From Clostridiales bacterium (lineage in GTDB: Bacteria; Bacillota; Clostridia; Tissierellales; Sedimentibacteraceae): DNA of 10,185 nt. Location of the stretch: NCBI GenBank assembly GCA_003483345.1, contig DMWH01000064.1:1166-11350 (forward strand), in the 5' to 3' direction. A model generated the notes under the pieces. That model ran no database searches and had not been told where the DNA came from. It worked only from the letters and a program-made list of their open reading frames with translations. This document shows, piece by piece, positions 1 through 5,838 of this stretch. The position numbers and the translations under genes are program-made. Each line of letters starts with the position of its first letter. The first letter of the stretch is position 1.

Positions 1-219
1 GAAATTATTGAATATCTTGAAGGTAATACTGATTATGAGGAAGCAGTCAATACTTTAAAACAAAATACAAGAAGATTTGCAAAAAGGCAGTATACTTGGT
101 TCCTGAAAGATGAAAACGTCAAATGGTTCAGCATGGATAACCCAAGCGAAATTGACAAAACTTTGGATAGTATAGTTGAATATATAAGCACGAGAATTGA
201 TAGTATTAGTAACCAATGA
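1..219 (+). CDS. miaA: tRNA dimethylallyltransferase MiaA, C-terminal end (partial)
   Basis: The open frame enters from the left edge and ends at a TGA at 217-219, giving the last 72 residues. They contain the motif KQNTRRFAKRQYTWF (about residues 20-34 of the fragment), the basic, aromatic-rich signature close to the C-terminus of MiaA proteins. MiaA transfers the dimethylallyl group to N6 of A37 in tRNAs that read UNN codons; the enzyme is cytosolic. The substrate-binding and P-loop parts lie outside the window, so catalytic residues cannot be checked. hfq follows 91 bp downstream on the same strand, the classic miaA-hfq order found across bacteria, which supports the identification. Confidence 0.93.
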   Translation, partial: EIIEYLEGNTDYEEAVNTLKQNTRRFAKRQYTWFLKDENVKWFSMDNPSEIDKTLDSIVEYISTRIDSISNQ

Positions 220-224
220 GATAA

Positions 225-266
225 ATAATAATAAAAATATACGCTTTCGCTTAATTTTATTATTAT
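225..266 (+). other. AT-rich inverted repeat between miaA and hfq
   Basis: A perfect 12-bp inverted repeat (ATAATAATAAAA at 225-236, TTTTATTATTAT at 255-266) encloses an 18-base interior with a small CG/CG stem around CTTT. The right arm is itself T-rich, so on RNA it could act as a weak terminator or attenuator after miaA, or simply as a processing or stability stem. There is no clean run of T after the stem, so a terminator call is not secure. hfq begins 44 bp downstream. Confidence 0.4.
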
Positions 267-310
267 AGTAATGAAGTAATAACATATATGCAAATTTATA
301 GGAGAAGGGA

Positions 311-547
311 ATGAATATTATTAATTTACAAGATACTTTTTTAAACAAAGTAAGAAAAGAAAAAATAACAATAACGCTTTATTTAAACAACGGTTTCAAG
401 CTGACGGGAACTGTCTTAGGTTTTGATAATTATGTAATTTTTATCGAAACAGATAAAGGTCAGCAACTGGTTTACAAGCATGCAATTACATCAATTTTGC
501 CGTTTAAACAGGTGCGACTGTTTTTTGACGAGCCAGAGGAGCAATAA
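311..547 (+). CDS. hfq: RNA chaperone Hfq
   Basis: A complete 78-residue Hfq. The Sm1 region covers roughly residues 8-49, including GFKLTGTVLGFDNYVIFIE, and the Sm2 motif YKHAIT is at 55-60, with Tyr55, Lys56 and His57 expected to line the proximal RNA-binding pore of the hexamer. The tail after the Sm fold is very short and acidic (DEPEEQ), as in Gram-positive Hfqs, without the long disordered extension of enterobacterial ones. The ATG is preceded by AGGAGAAGG at suitable spacing. The stop codon overlaps the next start (TAATG), so translation of the downstream PLP enzyme is probably coupled. Hfq binds small RNAs and A/U-rich mRNA in the cytosol; its role in Firmicutes is usually modest. Identification is firm from motif and context. 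Confidence 0.97.
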   Translation: MNIINLQDTFLNKVRKEKITITLYLNNGFKLTGTVLGFDNYVIFIETDKGQQLVYKHAITSILPFKQVRLFFDEPEEQ

Positions 548-1845
548 TGTTAACAGAAAATAAATTATGTAAACAGTTTGGCATAAGCGAAGCTGTTTAT
601 AATTATGTAACAAAAATTGAAAAAGAAATTAAGAAGAATCATTTTGAAAAAATAGATAAAATTAGAGAGCTTAATCAATATAAAGTTATCCATGCAATGC
701 AGGAGAACAAGCTTGATTATACAAACTTTTACTGGAATACAGGCTACGGTTATGGAGATGTCGGAAGAGAAAAGGTTGAAAAAATATATGCATCCGTGTT
801 TAAGACCGAAGATGCATTGGTAAGACCTTCCATAGCTTCAGGAACCCATGCCCTGTACTTGACATTGTCAGGCATATTGCAGCACGGTGATGAAGTAATT
901 TCCATATCCGGACGACCATACGATACTTTGCTTACAGTATTGGGCGTGCAAGGAAAGGAACCTAATAATCTCAGTGAAGCAGGAATAATTTATAAGGAAA
1001 TTCCTCTTTATAAAAATGATATCGACTGGGAAAGTGCAATAAAAGAAGTTTCAATGAAAACAAAGCTTTTAATGATTCAGCGCTCAACAGGCTACAGCTT
1101 CCGCCCTGCGCTTACAATCGAAAAAATAAAAAATGCAATAGAAAGAATTCGCCAAGTATATCCAAATATATATATTATGGTAGATAATTGCTACGGAGAA
1201 TTTGTAGACGAAATGGAGCCTTCGGATGTAGGGGCAGATGTAGTTGTAGGCTCGCTTATAAAAAATCCCGGAGGGGGAGTTGCATTATCGGGAGGCTATG
1301 TGGTTGGAAAAAAAGTATTAATTGACAGAATAGCCAACCGTCTTACAGCTCCGGGAGTCGGAAAAGAGATAGGACTTACATTCGGAACCACAAGAAACAC
1401 GCTTCAAGGTTTGTTTTTCGCACCACACATTGTGAGCGAATCATTAAAAGGCGCACTCTTGTTCGGCGGGGTTTACTCTTCTCTCGGATTTGAAATAACT
1501 CCTACAGTAGAAGAGGACAGAAGCGATATTATACAGGCAATTAAATTTAACGACAAAAACATGGTAATTAAAATTTGCGAGGCTGTTCAAGCTGCATCTC
1601 CGGTGGACGGTTATGTGTCTCCAATACCATGGGATATGCCCGGCTATACAAATCAGGTAATAATGGCTTCGGGAGCATTTGTTTCCGGCTCATCCATAGA
1701 GCTTAGCGCAGATGCACCAATGAGACCTCCTTATATAGCATATATTCAGGGCGGCTTGTTTTACGACCATGTCAAGTTGGGAGTAATGCTATCACTTGAA
1801 AAGATGATGGAATTTAATGAGATAAAAAATAAAATATTCAATTAA
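547..1845 (+). CDS. PLP-dependent Met_gamma_lyase family protein (YnbB / 'aluminium resistance' type)
   Basis: A complete 432-residue fold-type I PLP enzyme. A phosphate-binding loop SGTHAL lies at 98-103, the aspartate that would contact the PLP ring nitrogen is in MVDNCYGEF (Asp213), and the lysine expected to form the Schiff base is Lys239 in GSLIKNPGGG. The long Gly-rich segment after Lys239 and the C-terminal IELSADAPMRPPYIAY match the Firmicute YnbB group, annotated as methionine gamma-lyase family or, from an old phenotype, aluminium resistance. The true substrate of this group is not well established; a Cys/Met-type C-S lyase is only inferred from the fold. The start overlaps the hfq stop by one base, and GAGGAG just inside the hfq end serves as ribosome site. 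The miaA-hfq-ynbB-lexA neighbourhood is typical of Firmicutes. Confidence 0.9.
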   Translation: MLTENKLCKQFGISEAVYNYVTKIEKEIKKNHFEKIDKIRELNQYKVIHAMQENKLDYTNFYWNTGYGYGDVGREKVEKIYASVFKTEDALVRPSIASGTHALYLTLSGILQHGDEVISISGRPYDTLLTVLGVQGKEPNNLSEAGIIYKEIPLYKNDIDWESAIKEVSMKTKLLMIQRSTGYSFRPALTIEKIKNAIERIRQVYPNIYIMVDNCYGEFVDEMEPSDVGADVVVGSLIKNPGGGVALSGGYVVGKKVLIDRIANRLTAPGVGKEIGLTFGTTRNTLQGLFFAPHIVSESLKGALLFGGVYSSLGFEITPTVEEDRSDIIQAIKFNDKNMVIKICEAVQAASPVDGYVSPIPWDMPGYTNQVIMASGAFVSGSSIELSADAPMRPPYIAYIQGGLFYDHVKLGVMLSLEKMMEFNEIKNKIFN

Positions 1846-1848
1846 AAA

Positions 1849-1906
1849 TATGGGGACATTCCTTATACTACAAAGACTATCTTTATAGTAAAGGCGTGTC
1901 CCCATA
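1849..1906. repeat. GGGGAC-type palindromic element (REP/RAYT-like), intergenic
   Basis: The ends TATGGGGACA (1849-1858) and TGTCCCCATA (1897-1906) are perfect 10-bp inverted repeats. The complementarity continues inward: CCTT pairs with AAGG, and TACTACAAAG with CTTTATAGTA (one mismatch and a one-base bulge), so nearly the whole 58-bp element folds into one long hairpin. It fills the gap between two convergent genes and may double as a bidirectional terminator. The GGGGAC...GTCCCC ends resemble short palindromic repeats scattered through many Clostridia, which in part go with single-domain Y1 (REP-associated) transposases. That kinship is from memory and was not tested. Confidence 0.7.
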
Positions 1907-1915
1907 CCTATGACA

Positions 1916-2539
1916 TTAATATTTTCTGACAACAGCTTTAACAACACCCAATATATAGGGCTCCTTTATTAAAATCGGGTCCATGGAACTGTTTTGAGGC
2001 TGCAATCGAATGTGGTCTTTTTCTTTATAGAAGGTTTTAACTGTTGCTTCATCTCCGATTAATGCAACAACTATATCTCCATTTTTAGCATTGCGCTGGG
2101 AATTAACTATTACATAATCACCGTGCAAAATTCCTGCCTCAATCATACTGTCTCCCTTTACTTTTAAAACATATGATTCCTTATTACCTACAAAATCAAT
2201 CGAAATAGGCAGGGTGTCATCAATGTTTTCAACAGCTAATATAGGAGAGCCGGCAGTTACGGTTCCTATAATCGGTAAGTTTATAATTTCTTTTTTTGGC
2301 ATGTCGCAGCATATATCATCAAGATCAATTAATTCCAAAGCCCTTCTTTTGTTTGTTCCTTTTTTTATGTATCCTTTTTCTTCTAGTGTATTTAAATGGG
2401 CATGAACGGAAGAAGTAGAGTTTAAACCTACAGCTTTGCAAATTTCACGAATAGACGGGGGATAACCCCTTAAAGTTAACTCATCTTTTATATATTGCAA
2501 TATTTTAACTTGTTTATCGCTTAAGCCTTCATAACTCAT
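1916..2539 (-). CDS. lexA: LexA repressor
   Basis: A complete 207-residue LexA. The N-terminal winged helix-turn-helix (residues 1-70) includes the recognition part REICKAVGLNSTSSVHAHLNTL. The S24 autoproteolysis domain follows, with the Ala96-Gly97 scissile bond in GTVTAGSPI, nucleophile Ser131 in KGDSMIEAG and general base Lys168 in DEATVKTF. All parts needed for RecA-stimulated self-cleavage are therefore present. LexA represses SOS genes until RecA filaments form on single-stranded DNA. GAGGTGG lies 4 bases before the ATG. The promoter carries a LexA-like box, indicating autoregulation, and the divergent neighbour is a yneA-like gene, the same pairing as in Bacillus subtilis. It ends 10 bp from the palindromic element shared with the convergent PLP enzyme. 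Confidence 0.97.
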   Translation of the reverse strand: MSYEGLSDKQVKILQYIKDELTLRGYPPSIREICKAVGLNSTSSVHAHLNTLEEKGYIKKGTNKRRALELIDLDDICCDMPKKEIINLPIIGTVTAGSPILAVENIDDTLPISIDFVGNKESYVLKVKGDSMIEAGILHGDYVIVNSQRNAKNGDIVVALIGDEATVKTFYKEKDHIRLQPQNSSMDPILIKEPYILGVVKAVVRKY

Positions 2540-2568
2540 AATTCCACCTCTTTATAAAATTATTTTAG

Positions 2569-2617
2569 ACTCCCGGGAGTACCTATTCGCTTCGTCCGGA
2601 TAGAACCTATCTGAAGC
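2569..2617 (-). other. Structured lexA 5' leader: palindrome plus nested hairpin
   Basis: Inside the predicted lexA leader are a perfect 12-bp palindrome ACTCCCGGGAGT (2569-2580) and a nested hairpin (2589-2617) made of outer arms GCTTC/GAAGC and inner arms GATAG/CTATC around a 3-base loop. These GC-rich bases stand out from the AT-rich surroundings. They could be RNA structure in the roughly 107-base leader, a binding site for another regulator, or the remains of a small repeat. No riboswitch class was recognised. Confidence 0.4.
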
Positions 2618-2652
2618 ATCGATTTAAGCTGTCTGATTGAGTACTTTTCTAT

Positions 2653-2681
2653 ATTTTAACATAGTTTGACAAGTAAAGCAA
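2653..2681 (-). promoter_or_regulatory. lexA promoter (TTGCTT-17-TAAAAT)
   Basis: Read on the minus strand, TTGCTT (2676-2681) and TAAAAT (2653-2658) are separated by exactly 17 bases. The -35 element is only a partial match, the -10 a good one. Transcription would begin near 2646 and give a leader of about 107 bases. The -35 element overlaps a LexA-like palindrome, consistent with autorepression. Confidence 0.6.
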
Positions 2682-2692
2682 ACATTTGTTTG
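2679..2692. promoter_or_regulatory. LexA-box-like palindrome at the lexA promoter
   Basis: CAAAC-ATTT-GTTTG is a symmetric 14-bp site that differs from the Gram-positive SOS consensus CGAAC-N4-GTTCG by one base in each half (symmetric G to A). It covers part of the -35 element of the lexA promoter, where a bound repressor would block RNA polymerase. The weaker match would fit the modest affinity expected at lexA's own promoter. Confidence 0.6.
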
Positions 2693-2710
2693 AAAAAATG
2701 TAAAAAATTG

Positions 2711-2739
2711 TTGACATCGAACTAATGTTCTGTTAGAAT
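2711..2739 (+). promoter_or_regulatory. SOS-controlled promoter of the yneA-like gene
   Basis: A consensus TTGACA (2711-2716) and a TAGAAT (2734-2739) are separated by 17 bases, a very strong sigma-A promoter. Transcription would start near 2746, about 23 bases before the ATG. A LexA box lies wholly between the two hexamers, an arrangement that gives tight repression and a high induced level. Confidence 0.88.
2718..2731. promoter_or_regulatory. LexA (SOS) box in the yneA promoter spacer
   Basis: CGAAC-TAAT-GTTCT matches the Gram-positive LexA consensus CGAAC-N4-GTTCG at 9 of the 10 defined positions. It lies between the -35 and -10 elements of the promoter for the LysM gene and opposite lexA itself, so the assignment rests on sequence and on context. 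Confidence 0.88.
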
Positions 2740-2745
2740 GAAAAC

Positions 2746-2759
2746 AGAAAATATGTTCG
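2746..2759. promoter_or_regulatory. Second, degenerate LexA-box-like site at the yneA start of transcription
   Basis: AGAAA-ATAT-GTTCG has a perfect right half-site (GTTCG) and a left half differing at two positions. It sits at the predicted transcription start, 28 bp centre to centre from the upstream box. Bacillus yneA also has more than one LexA site, so cooperative binding is plausible but not shown. Confidence 0.45.
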
Positions 2760-2768
2760 AGGTGCCTT

Positions 2769-3071
2769 ATGATAATATTAAATAAATATAAAGTAAGTGA
2801 TTCGAAAAAATTTAAAAGATTTATGTTCCTGTCCATTTTGCTTATAAGTATTATTACTATTACCTCAATTACTACAATAAAAGCATATTCAAAAGATATA
2901 CCTCAATATGATTACGTAAGAGTTCAACACGGAGATACCTTATGGTCAATAGCAAAAGATTATGCCGGCAGTAAAGATATAAGACAAGTAGTATACGAAA
3001 TATCCGAGCTTAACAAGATACATAATAACCTGATTCATATCGGCGACATAATTAAAATTCCCCTAAATTAA
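2769..3071 (+). CDS. yneA: YneA-like SOS cell division suppressor (membrane anchor plus LysM)
   Basis: The protein has 100 residues, close to the roughly 105 of B. subtilis YneA. A short basic cytosolic start (KKFKR) is followed by one hydrophobic segment (about 18-38, FMFLSILLISIITITSITTI), a short linker and a LysM domain (about 48-98, beginning YVRVQHGDTLWSIAKDY and ending IGDIIKIPLN). This is the layout of YneA, which is made on DNA damage, lies outside the membrane and delays septum formation without touching FtsZ assembly directly. The call is supported mainly by position: divergent from lexA, with a LexA box inside a near-consensus promoter. GAGGTG precedes the ATG at good spacing. LysM sequence alone cannot separate YneA from other small cell-wall-binding proteins. 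The stop codon lies 2 bp from the end of the convergent recombinase, with no terminator between them. Confidence 0.83.
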   Translation: MIILNKYKVSDSKKFKRFMFLSILLISIITITSITTIKAYSKDIPQYDYVRVQHGDTLWSIAKDYAGSKDIRQVVYEISELNKIHNNLIHIGDIIKIPLN

Positions 3072-3073
3072 AC

Positions 3074-4057
3074 TTAAAGGCTCTCATCATCATTCATATC
3101 ATTTAAGGGATTTTGTTTTACCGCATCACGGAGCAATTCCTTGTTTATATGAGTGTAAATTTGCGTTGTTGAAATACTTTCGTGTCCCAGTATTTCTTGC
3201 AGCGCTCTAATATCTACATGGCCATATTGATACATAAGGGTTGCTGCCGTATGGCGAAGCTTGTGAGGGGAGTATCCTTTTCCTGATAAACCTGCTTCAG
3301 TTAAGTATTTATCCAACATATGCTGAATGCCTTTTTGAGAAAAACGGGTTTTTCGATTACTTATAAAAAGAGCTTTTTCATGACCTTTTTTCGGCTCTTG
3401 TCTTACCTCCAAGTAATCTTCTACAGCTTTTACACATACATCATTCAGGTAAATTGTTCTTTCCTTGTTGCCTTTTCCGATTACAGTCAAGGTGTCTCCC
3501 TTAATTTTATCGATATCGATGCTTATAAGCTCTGATAATCGCAGGCCGCAATTCAAAAATAACATAATAATGGCATAGTCGCGTTTTTCATTGGAGCCTG
3601 ATATTGATGATAATAAACTTCTTGATTCATCCAGCGTTAATGCTACCGGCAGACGGCTTTTGTTTTTTGGAGTTTCTAATTCAAGAGCCGGATTTTCAGG
3701 TATAAGCTTTACTATGGTATGTAAATATTTAAAGTATGACCTAAGTGCTGACATTTTTCGAGCTTTTGTACGGTTTGAATTTTTTCTTTCCCTGTCCGTA
3801 TAGGCAATAAAAGAATGAAGGTCCATAATTTTTACTTTTTTTATAATATCCAAGGTAACAGGGGAGATATCGATTTCTTCAAAATTTTCAACATCAGGAC
3901 TTAATTTGAATTTGATTACTAGAAATCTATAAAAGGTACGAAGGTCAAGAAAGTATTGACTAACAGTTTTATCCGCTCTGCCTTTAATAGCAATTGAGTA
4001 TTCTAAAAAATCACTAAGTGGGGAAGGGCATAGGTCATTATAATTTATGTACATCAT
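3074..4057 (-). CDS. Tyrosine recombinase, XerC/XerD type
   Basis: A complete 327-residue tyrosine recombinase with an N-terminal SAM-like core-binding domain (about 12-115) and a catalytic domain (about 135-312). All active-site residues are visible: Arg173 (NCGLRLSEL), Lys195 (VIGKGNKER), His265 and Arg268 (SPHKLRHTAAT), His292 (LGHESISTTQIY) and the nucleophile Tyr301. Close similarity to XerC/XerD motifs and the absence of phage neighbours suggest a chromosomal housekeeping recombinase (dimer resolution at dif, with FtsK) rather than an integrase, but a second Xer elsewhere or another role is possible. It is about 25 residues longer than a typical XerD, with an acidic tail (NDMNDDESL). 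Two start codons are adjacent (ATGATG): AAGGAG lies only 3 bases before the first but 6 before the second, so initiation at 4054 is likelier. Confidence 0.93.
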   Translation of the reverse strand: MMYINYNDLCPSPLSDFLEYSIAIKGRADKTVSQYFLDLRTFYRFLVIKFKLSPDVENFEEIDISPVTLDIIKKVKIMDLHSFIAYTDRERKNSNRTKARKMSALRSYFKYLHTIVKLIPENPALELETPKNKSRLPVALTLDESRSLLSSISGSNEKRDYAIIMLFLNCGLRLSELISIDIDKIKGDTLTVIGKGNKERTIYLNDVCVKAVEDYLEVRQEPKKGHEKALFISNRKTRFSQKGIQHMLDKYLTEAGLSGKGYSPHKLRHTAATLMYQYGHVDIRALQEILGHESISTTQIYTHINKELLRDAVKQNPLNDMNDDESL

Positions 4058-4094
4058 TATCTCCTTTACAAAAATGTCGCAAAATTCTTACTTA

Positions 4095-4123
4095 ATTATA
4101 TAGAAGAATTAGGAAAAAGACAA
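4095..4123 (-). promoter_or_regulatory. Promoter of the tyrosine recombinase gene
   Basis: On the minus strand TTGTCT (4118-4123) and a perfect TATAAT (4095-4100) are 17 bases apart, a good sigma-A promoter. Transcription would start near 4088, about 31 bases before the start codon. No LexA box is seen here, so the recombinase does not appear to be SOS-controlled at its own promoter. Confidence 0.75.
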
Positions 4124-5019
4124 GCTTTTTTAGTAAAACCTATATCATTTTGATTAATAAAATAACACAAAAATACTTTTCTTAAATGCAAGTGCTCAAA
4201 TTTACAAGTATTGTGTGAATTGCAATTAACTTTTTTCGATACTTCGACATATAACCAGTATTTATTCATATATTCGACCCGTATATCTGCTTTTAATAAA
4301 AAATAACCACACATTAATTGAAATTTTGAGCATCTCATTAAACTTAGTATTCTCTGATGAGCATTAGAGGAAAGTCCCCAATTCGGACAAGTCTTAGAGG
4401 TATGAGGAATATATCTGTCTTATAGATGATAGAAATCAAATTTTGCCTGTTAATTAAAAACGAGCTATATTTAAAGGGTATAAATGGTCAAGGAAAGAAG
4501 TTTCGTGCGTTAAATCGCATTTTAAAGCCTCGTTTTTTGGGCATATTTTTGAAATTTCAGCCGGTTACTTGACTTGGTCGTTTTTTGTCTATAGTGTGCA
4601 AGAGTGAACGAATATTTTTATTTTTTCATCTTGAGCATAGCGTAGTAACTATTAACATTGTCATTATAAGAATAAGCGTAGTATCTAATACATAAGAGAA
4701 AGATCCGGTGAGATTTTCGAGCTACAACAATCAGGACAGAACTGTAAAGAAAAAAATATCCAAACCGCAAAGGTAAATTATTAAAAAATATTACAAGAAT
4801 TATAAATTTGTGAATTGAAATTATAAAAGAAAAATAATCAAATCGATAAAAAAATCGAGAAGAACGTTGAAATTCCAAAAAGAAGGGGTCTTTCGGAAAA
4901 GTGCTTATTTCAGGGATATTATGTCGCTAAATTAGCATTTAGCGACATAATAAAAAATAATAATATTTATATAAATTAACAATTTTGTAATTATTACTGC
5001 TATTCCCTTGATATCCCGG
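4124..5019. other. About 900 bp without a convincing gene
   Basis: All frames are broken by stops, and the longer open stretches (an 80-codon one at 4096-4338 and an 86-codon one at 4618-4878, both minus strand) have no ribosome site and no recognisable motif. On the plus strand, a frame near 4700-4760 reads GEIFELQQSGQNCKE and another near 4840-4900 reads RRTLKFQKEGVFRK. Both faintly recall the C-terminal zinc-binding and adjacent part of IS1182-type transposases, with stops and frame changes between, so a long-dead insertion element is possible but not established. No tRNA or known structured RNA was recognised. The stretch ends in a strong perfect inverted repeat. Confidence 0.35.
4917..4952. 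repeat. Perfect 16-bp inverted repeat with 4-base loop
   Basis: TATTATGTCGCTAAAT (4917-4932) and its exact reverse complement (4937-4952) are separated only by TAGC. The hairpin is very stable for this base composition, but on neither strand is it followed by the T run of an intrinsic terminator; the plus-strand flank is A-rich. It lies about 70 bp beyond the end of the NTTRR-like gene and right after the possible insertion-element remnant, so it could be an RNA 3'-end stabiliser, a protein-binding site or part of a mobile element. Confidence 0.7.
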
Positions 5020-5673
5020 TCAACGAGAAGCTCTCAATGATACTCCGTCCAAATATAAGTCTGTATCATTATTGCTTGCGTTGATAGTATTAATGCTGAC
5101 AGTGAATCTTACTATTACGAAATTTACATTTTGAGGTACAATTATGTCTGACGTTTTTTCATGATAAGAAAATGCTGATGATTCTACTGTAACAGCTCTT
5201 GGAGCTATTTTTTCTATTTTAATTAATTCAACTTCATTAGAACCTGAAATATAAAAAACTTCAGCACTAAAATATAATTCTATATCTACCGGTTTTTCTG
5301 CTAATCTTTCTGCGAAGCTTAGCGTCAAATAACATCCGGGATTAACACTAACTGTTTGTGTTAATGTTGCTCTGTCTGTTGTATTCCCCGGTACCGGACC
5401 AATATCAAAATTGGCGCTTTGTCTGCCTTCATATGTTATAGAAGTACTTGGTCGTATATTTATATCAAGACCTTCCGTTTCGTCATTCCAATTAGCAAAA
5501 ACTGTTTGAATTCCTACTTCTTCAAAGCCACCATTTCTTATAAGCTCTTCAGGAGTACATGAATTTCCTGTTGCTAAATTATTGCTGTTTTTCGTATCTG
5601 TGCAAGTATTTATATTATTTATTACATTAGGATTATCTATATATTCCCTTTTCTTACAGCCTGAATCTTTCAT
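5020..5673 (-). CDS. NTTRR-F1-like beta-sandwich protein, probable spore-surface protein
   Basis: A 217-residue protein without a signal peptide or membrane segment. The first 40 residues are polar, Asn-rich and hold several Cys (Cys6, Cys24, Cys39). From about 42 to 215 it has the pattern of an all-beta, carbohydrate-binding-module-like fold: ELIRNGGFEE at the start, a central Trp62, TLTQTVSVNPGCYLTLSFAER (106-123) and a closing DLYLDGVSLR. The opening 'L(V/I)xNGGFE' and the GC-Y-x-L-SF block match the NTTRR-F1 domain, found at the head of collagen-like or exosporium-type proteins in spore formers. Here it stands alone, with no repeat tail. The ribosome site TTGGAGGC lies 8 bases before the ATG. 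A sigma-K-like promoter upstream fits a mother-cell-made spore coat or exosporium component; that role is inferred. Confidence 0.65.
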   Translation of the reverse strand: MKDSGCKKREYIDNPNVINNINTCTDTKNSNNLATGNSCTPEELIRNGGFEEVGIQTVFANWNDETEGLDINIRPSTSITYEGRQSANFDIGPVPGNTTDRATLTQTVSVNPGCYLTLSFAERLAEKPVDIELYFSAEVFYISGSNEVELIKIEKIAPRAVTVESSAFSYHEKTSDIIVPQNVNFVIVRFTVSINTINASNNDTDLYLDGVSLRASR

Positions 5674-5717
5674 AATGTTAACGCCTCCAATATATAAAAC
5701 AAGCTTAAGCTCATAAA

Positions 5718-5744
5718 TATAATATGTACAACCTTTATAATTGT
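5718..5744 (-). promoter_or_regulatory. Candidate sigma-K (mother-cell sporulation) promoter
   Basis: On the minus strand AC (5743-5744), 16 bases, then CATATTATA (5718-5726) agrees with the sigma-K pattern AC-N16/17-CATANNNTA. It lies about 45 bases ahead of the NTTRR-like gene's start. The pattern is short and AT-rich, so chance matches occur; the match to a gene of spore-surface type is what makes it worth recording. No comparably good sigma-A promoter was found there. Confidence 0.45.
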
Positions 5745-5789
5745 TACATAAATAAATGTGGCATAAATTGTATTAAATGACGGAGAATC

Positions 5790-5822
5790 AAAAAAACATC
5801 GGAGCTTTTCAGCCCCGATGTT
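5790..5822 (-). terminator. Intrinsic terminator after the hydratase gene
   Basis: Read on the minus strand, AACATCGGGGC pairs with GCTCCGATGTT over 11 bp (one G-U pair) around the loop TGAAAA and runs straight into seven T. It starts 16 bp beyond the hydratase stop codon and closes the two-gene unit, so the NTTRR-like gene downstream depends on its own promoter. Confidence 0.95.
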
Positions 5823-5838
5823 TTGTTATTATCTGTTA

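Noticed and set aside
33..348. Minus-strand open frames of 86 and 97 codons over miaA and the hfq leader
   Set aside because: They lie opposite the clear miaA and hfq coding frames and contain no motif or ribosome site.
3074..4057. Phage or genomic-island integrase
   Set aside because: The protein is closest to XerC/XerD in motif spacing, sits among housekeeping genes, and no tRNA, direct-repeat attachment site, excisionase or phage gene is in the window.
4096..4338. 80-codon open frame on the minus strand between the recombinase promoter and the gene-free stretch
   Set aside because: It has no ribosome site, no recognisable motif and a random-looking composition, and its end overlaps the recombinase promoter.
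4347..4378. CTGATGAG...GAGGAAAGTCC, recalling a hammerhead ribozyme core or the GAGGAAAGTCC block of RNase P RNA
   Set aside because: No stem II can be formed between CTGATGA and GAAA, no flanking stems I/III with a cleavage site are seen, and the rest of RNase P RNA is absent.
4618..4878. 86-codon minus-strand open frame rich in Phe, Tyr and Ile
   Set aside because: It reads AT-rich intergenic DNA and has no ribosome site; the hydrophobicity reflects base composition rather than a membrane protein.
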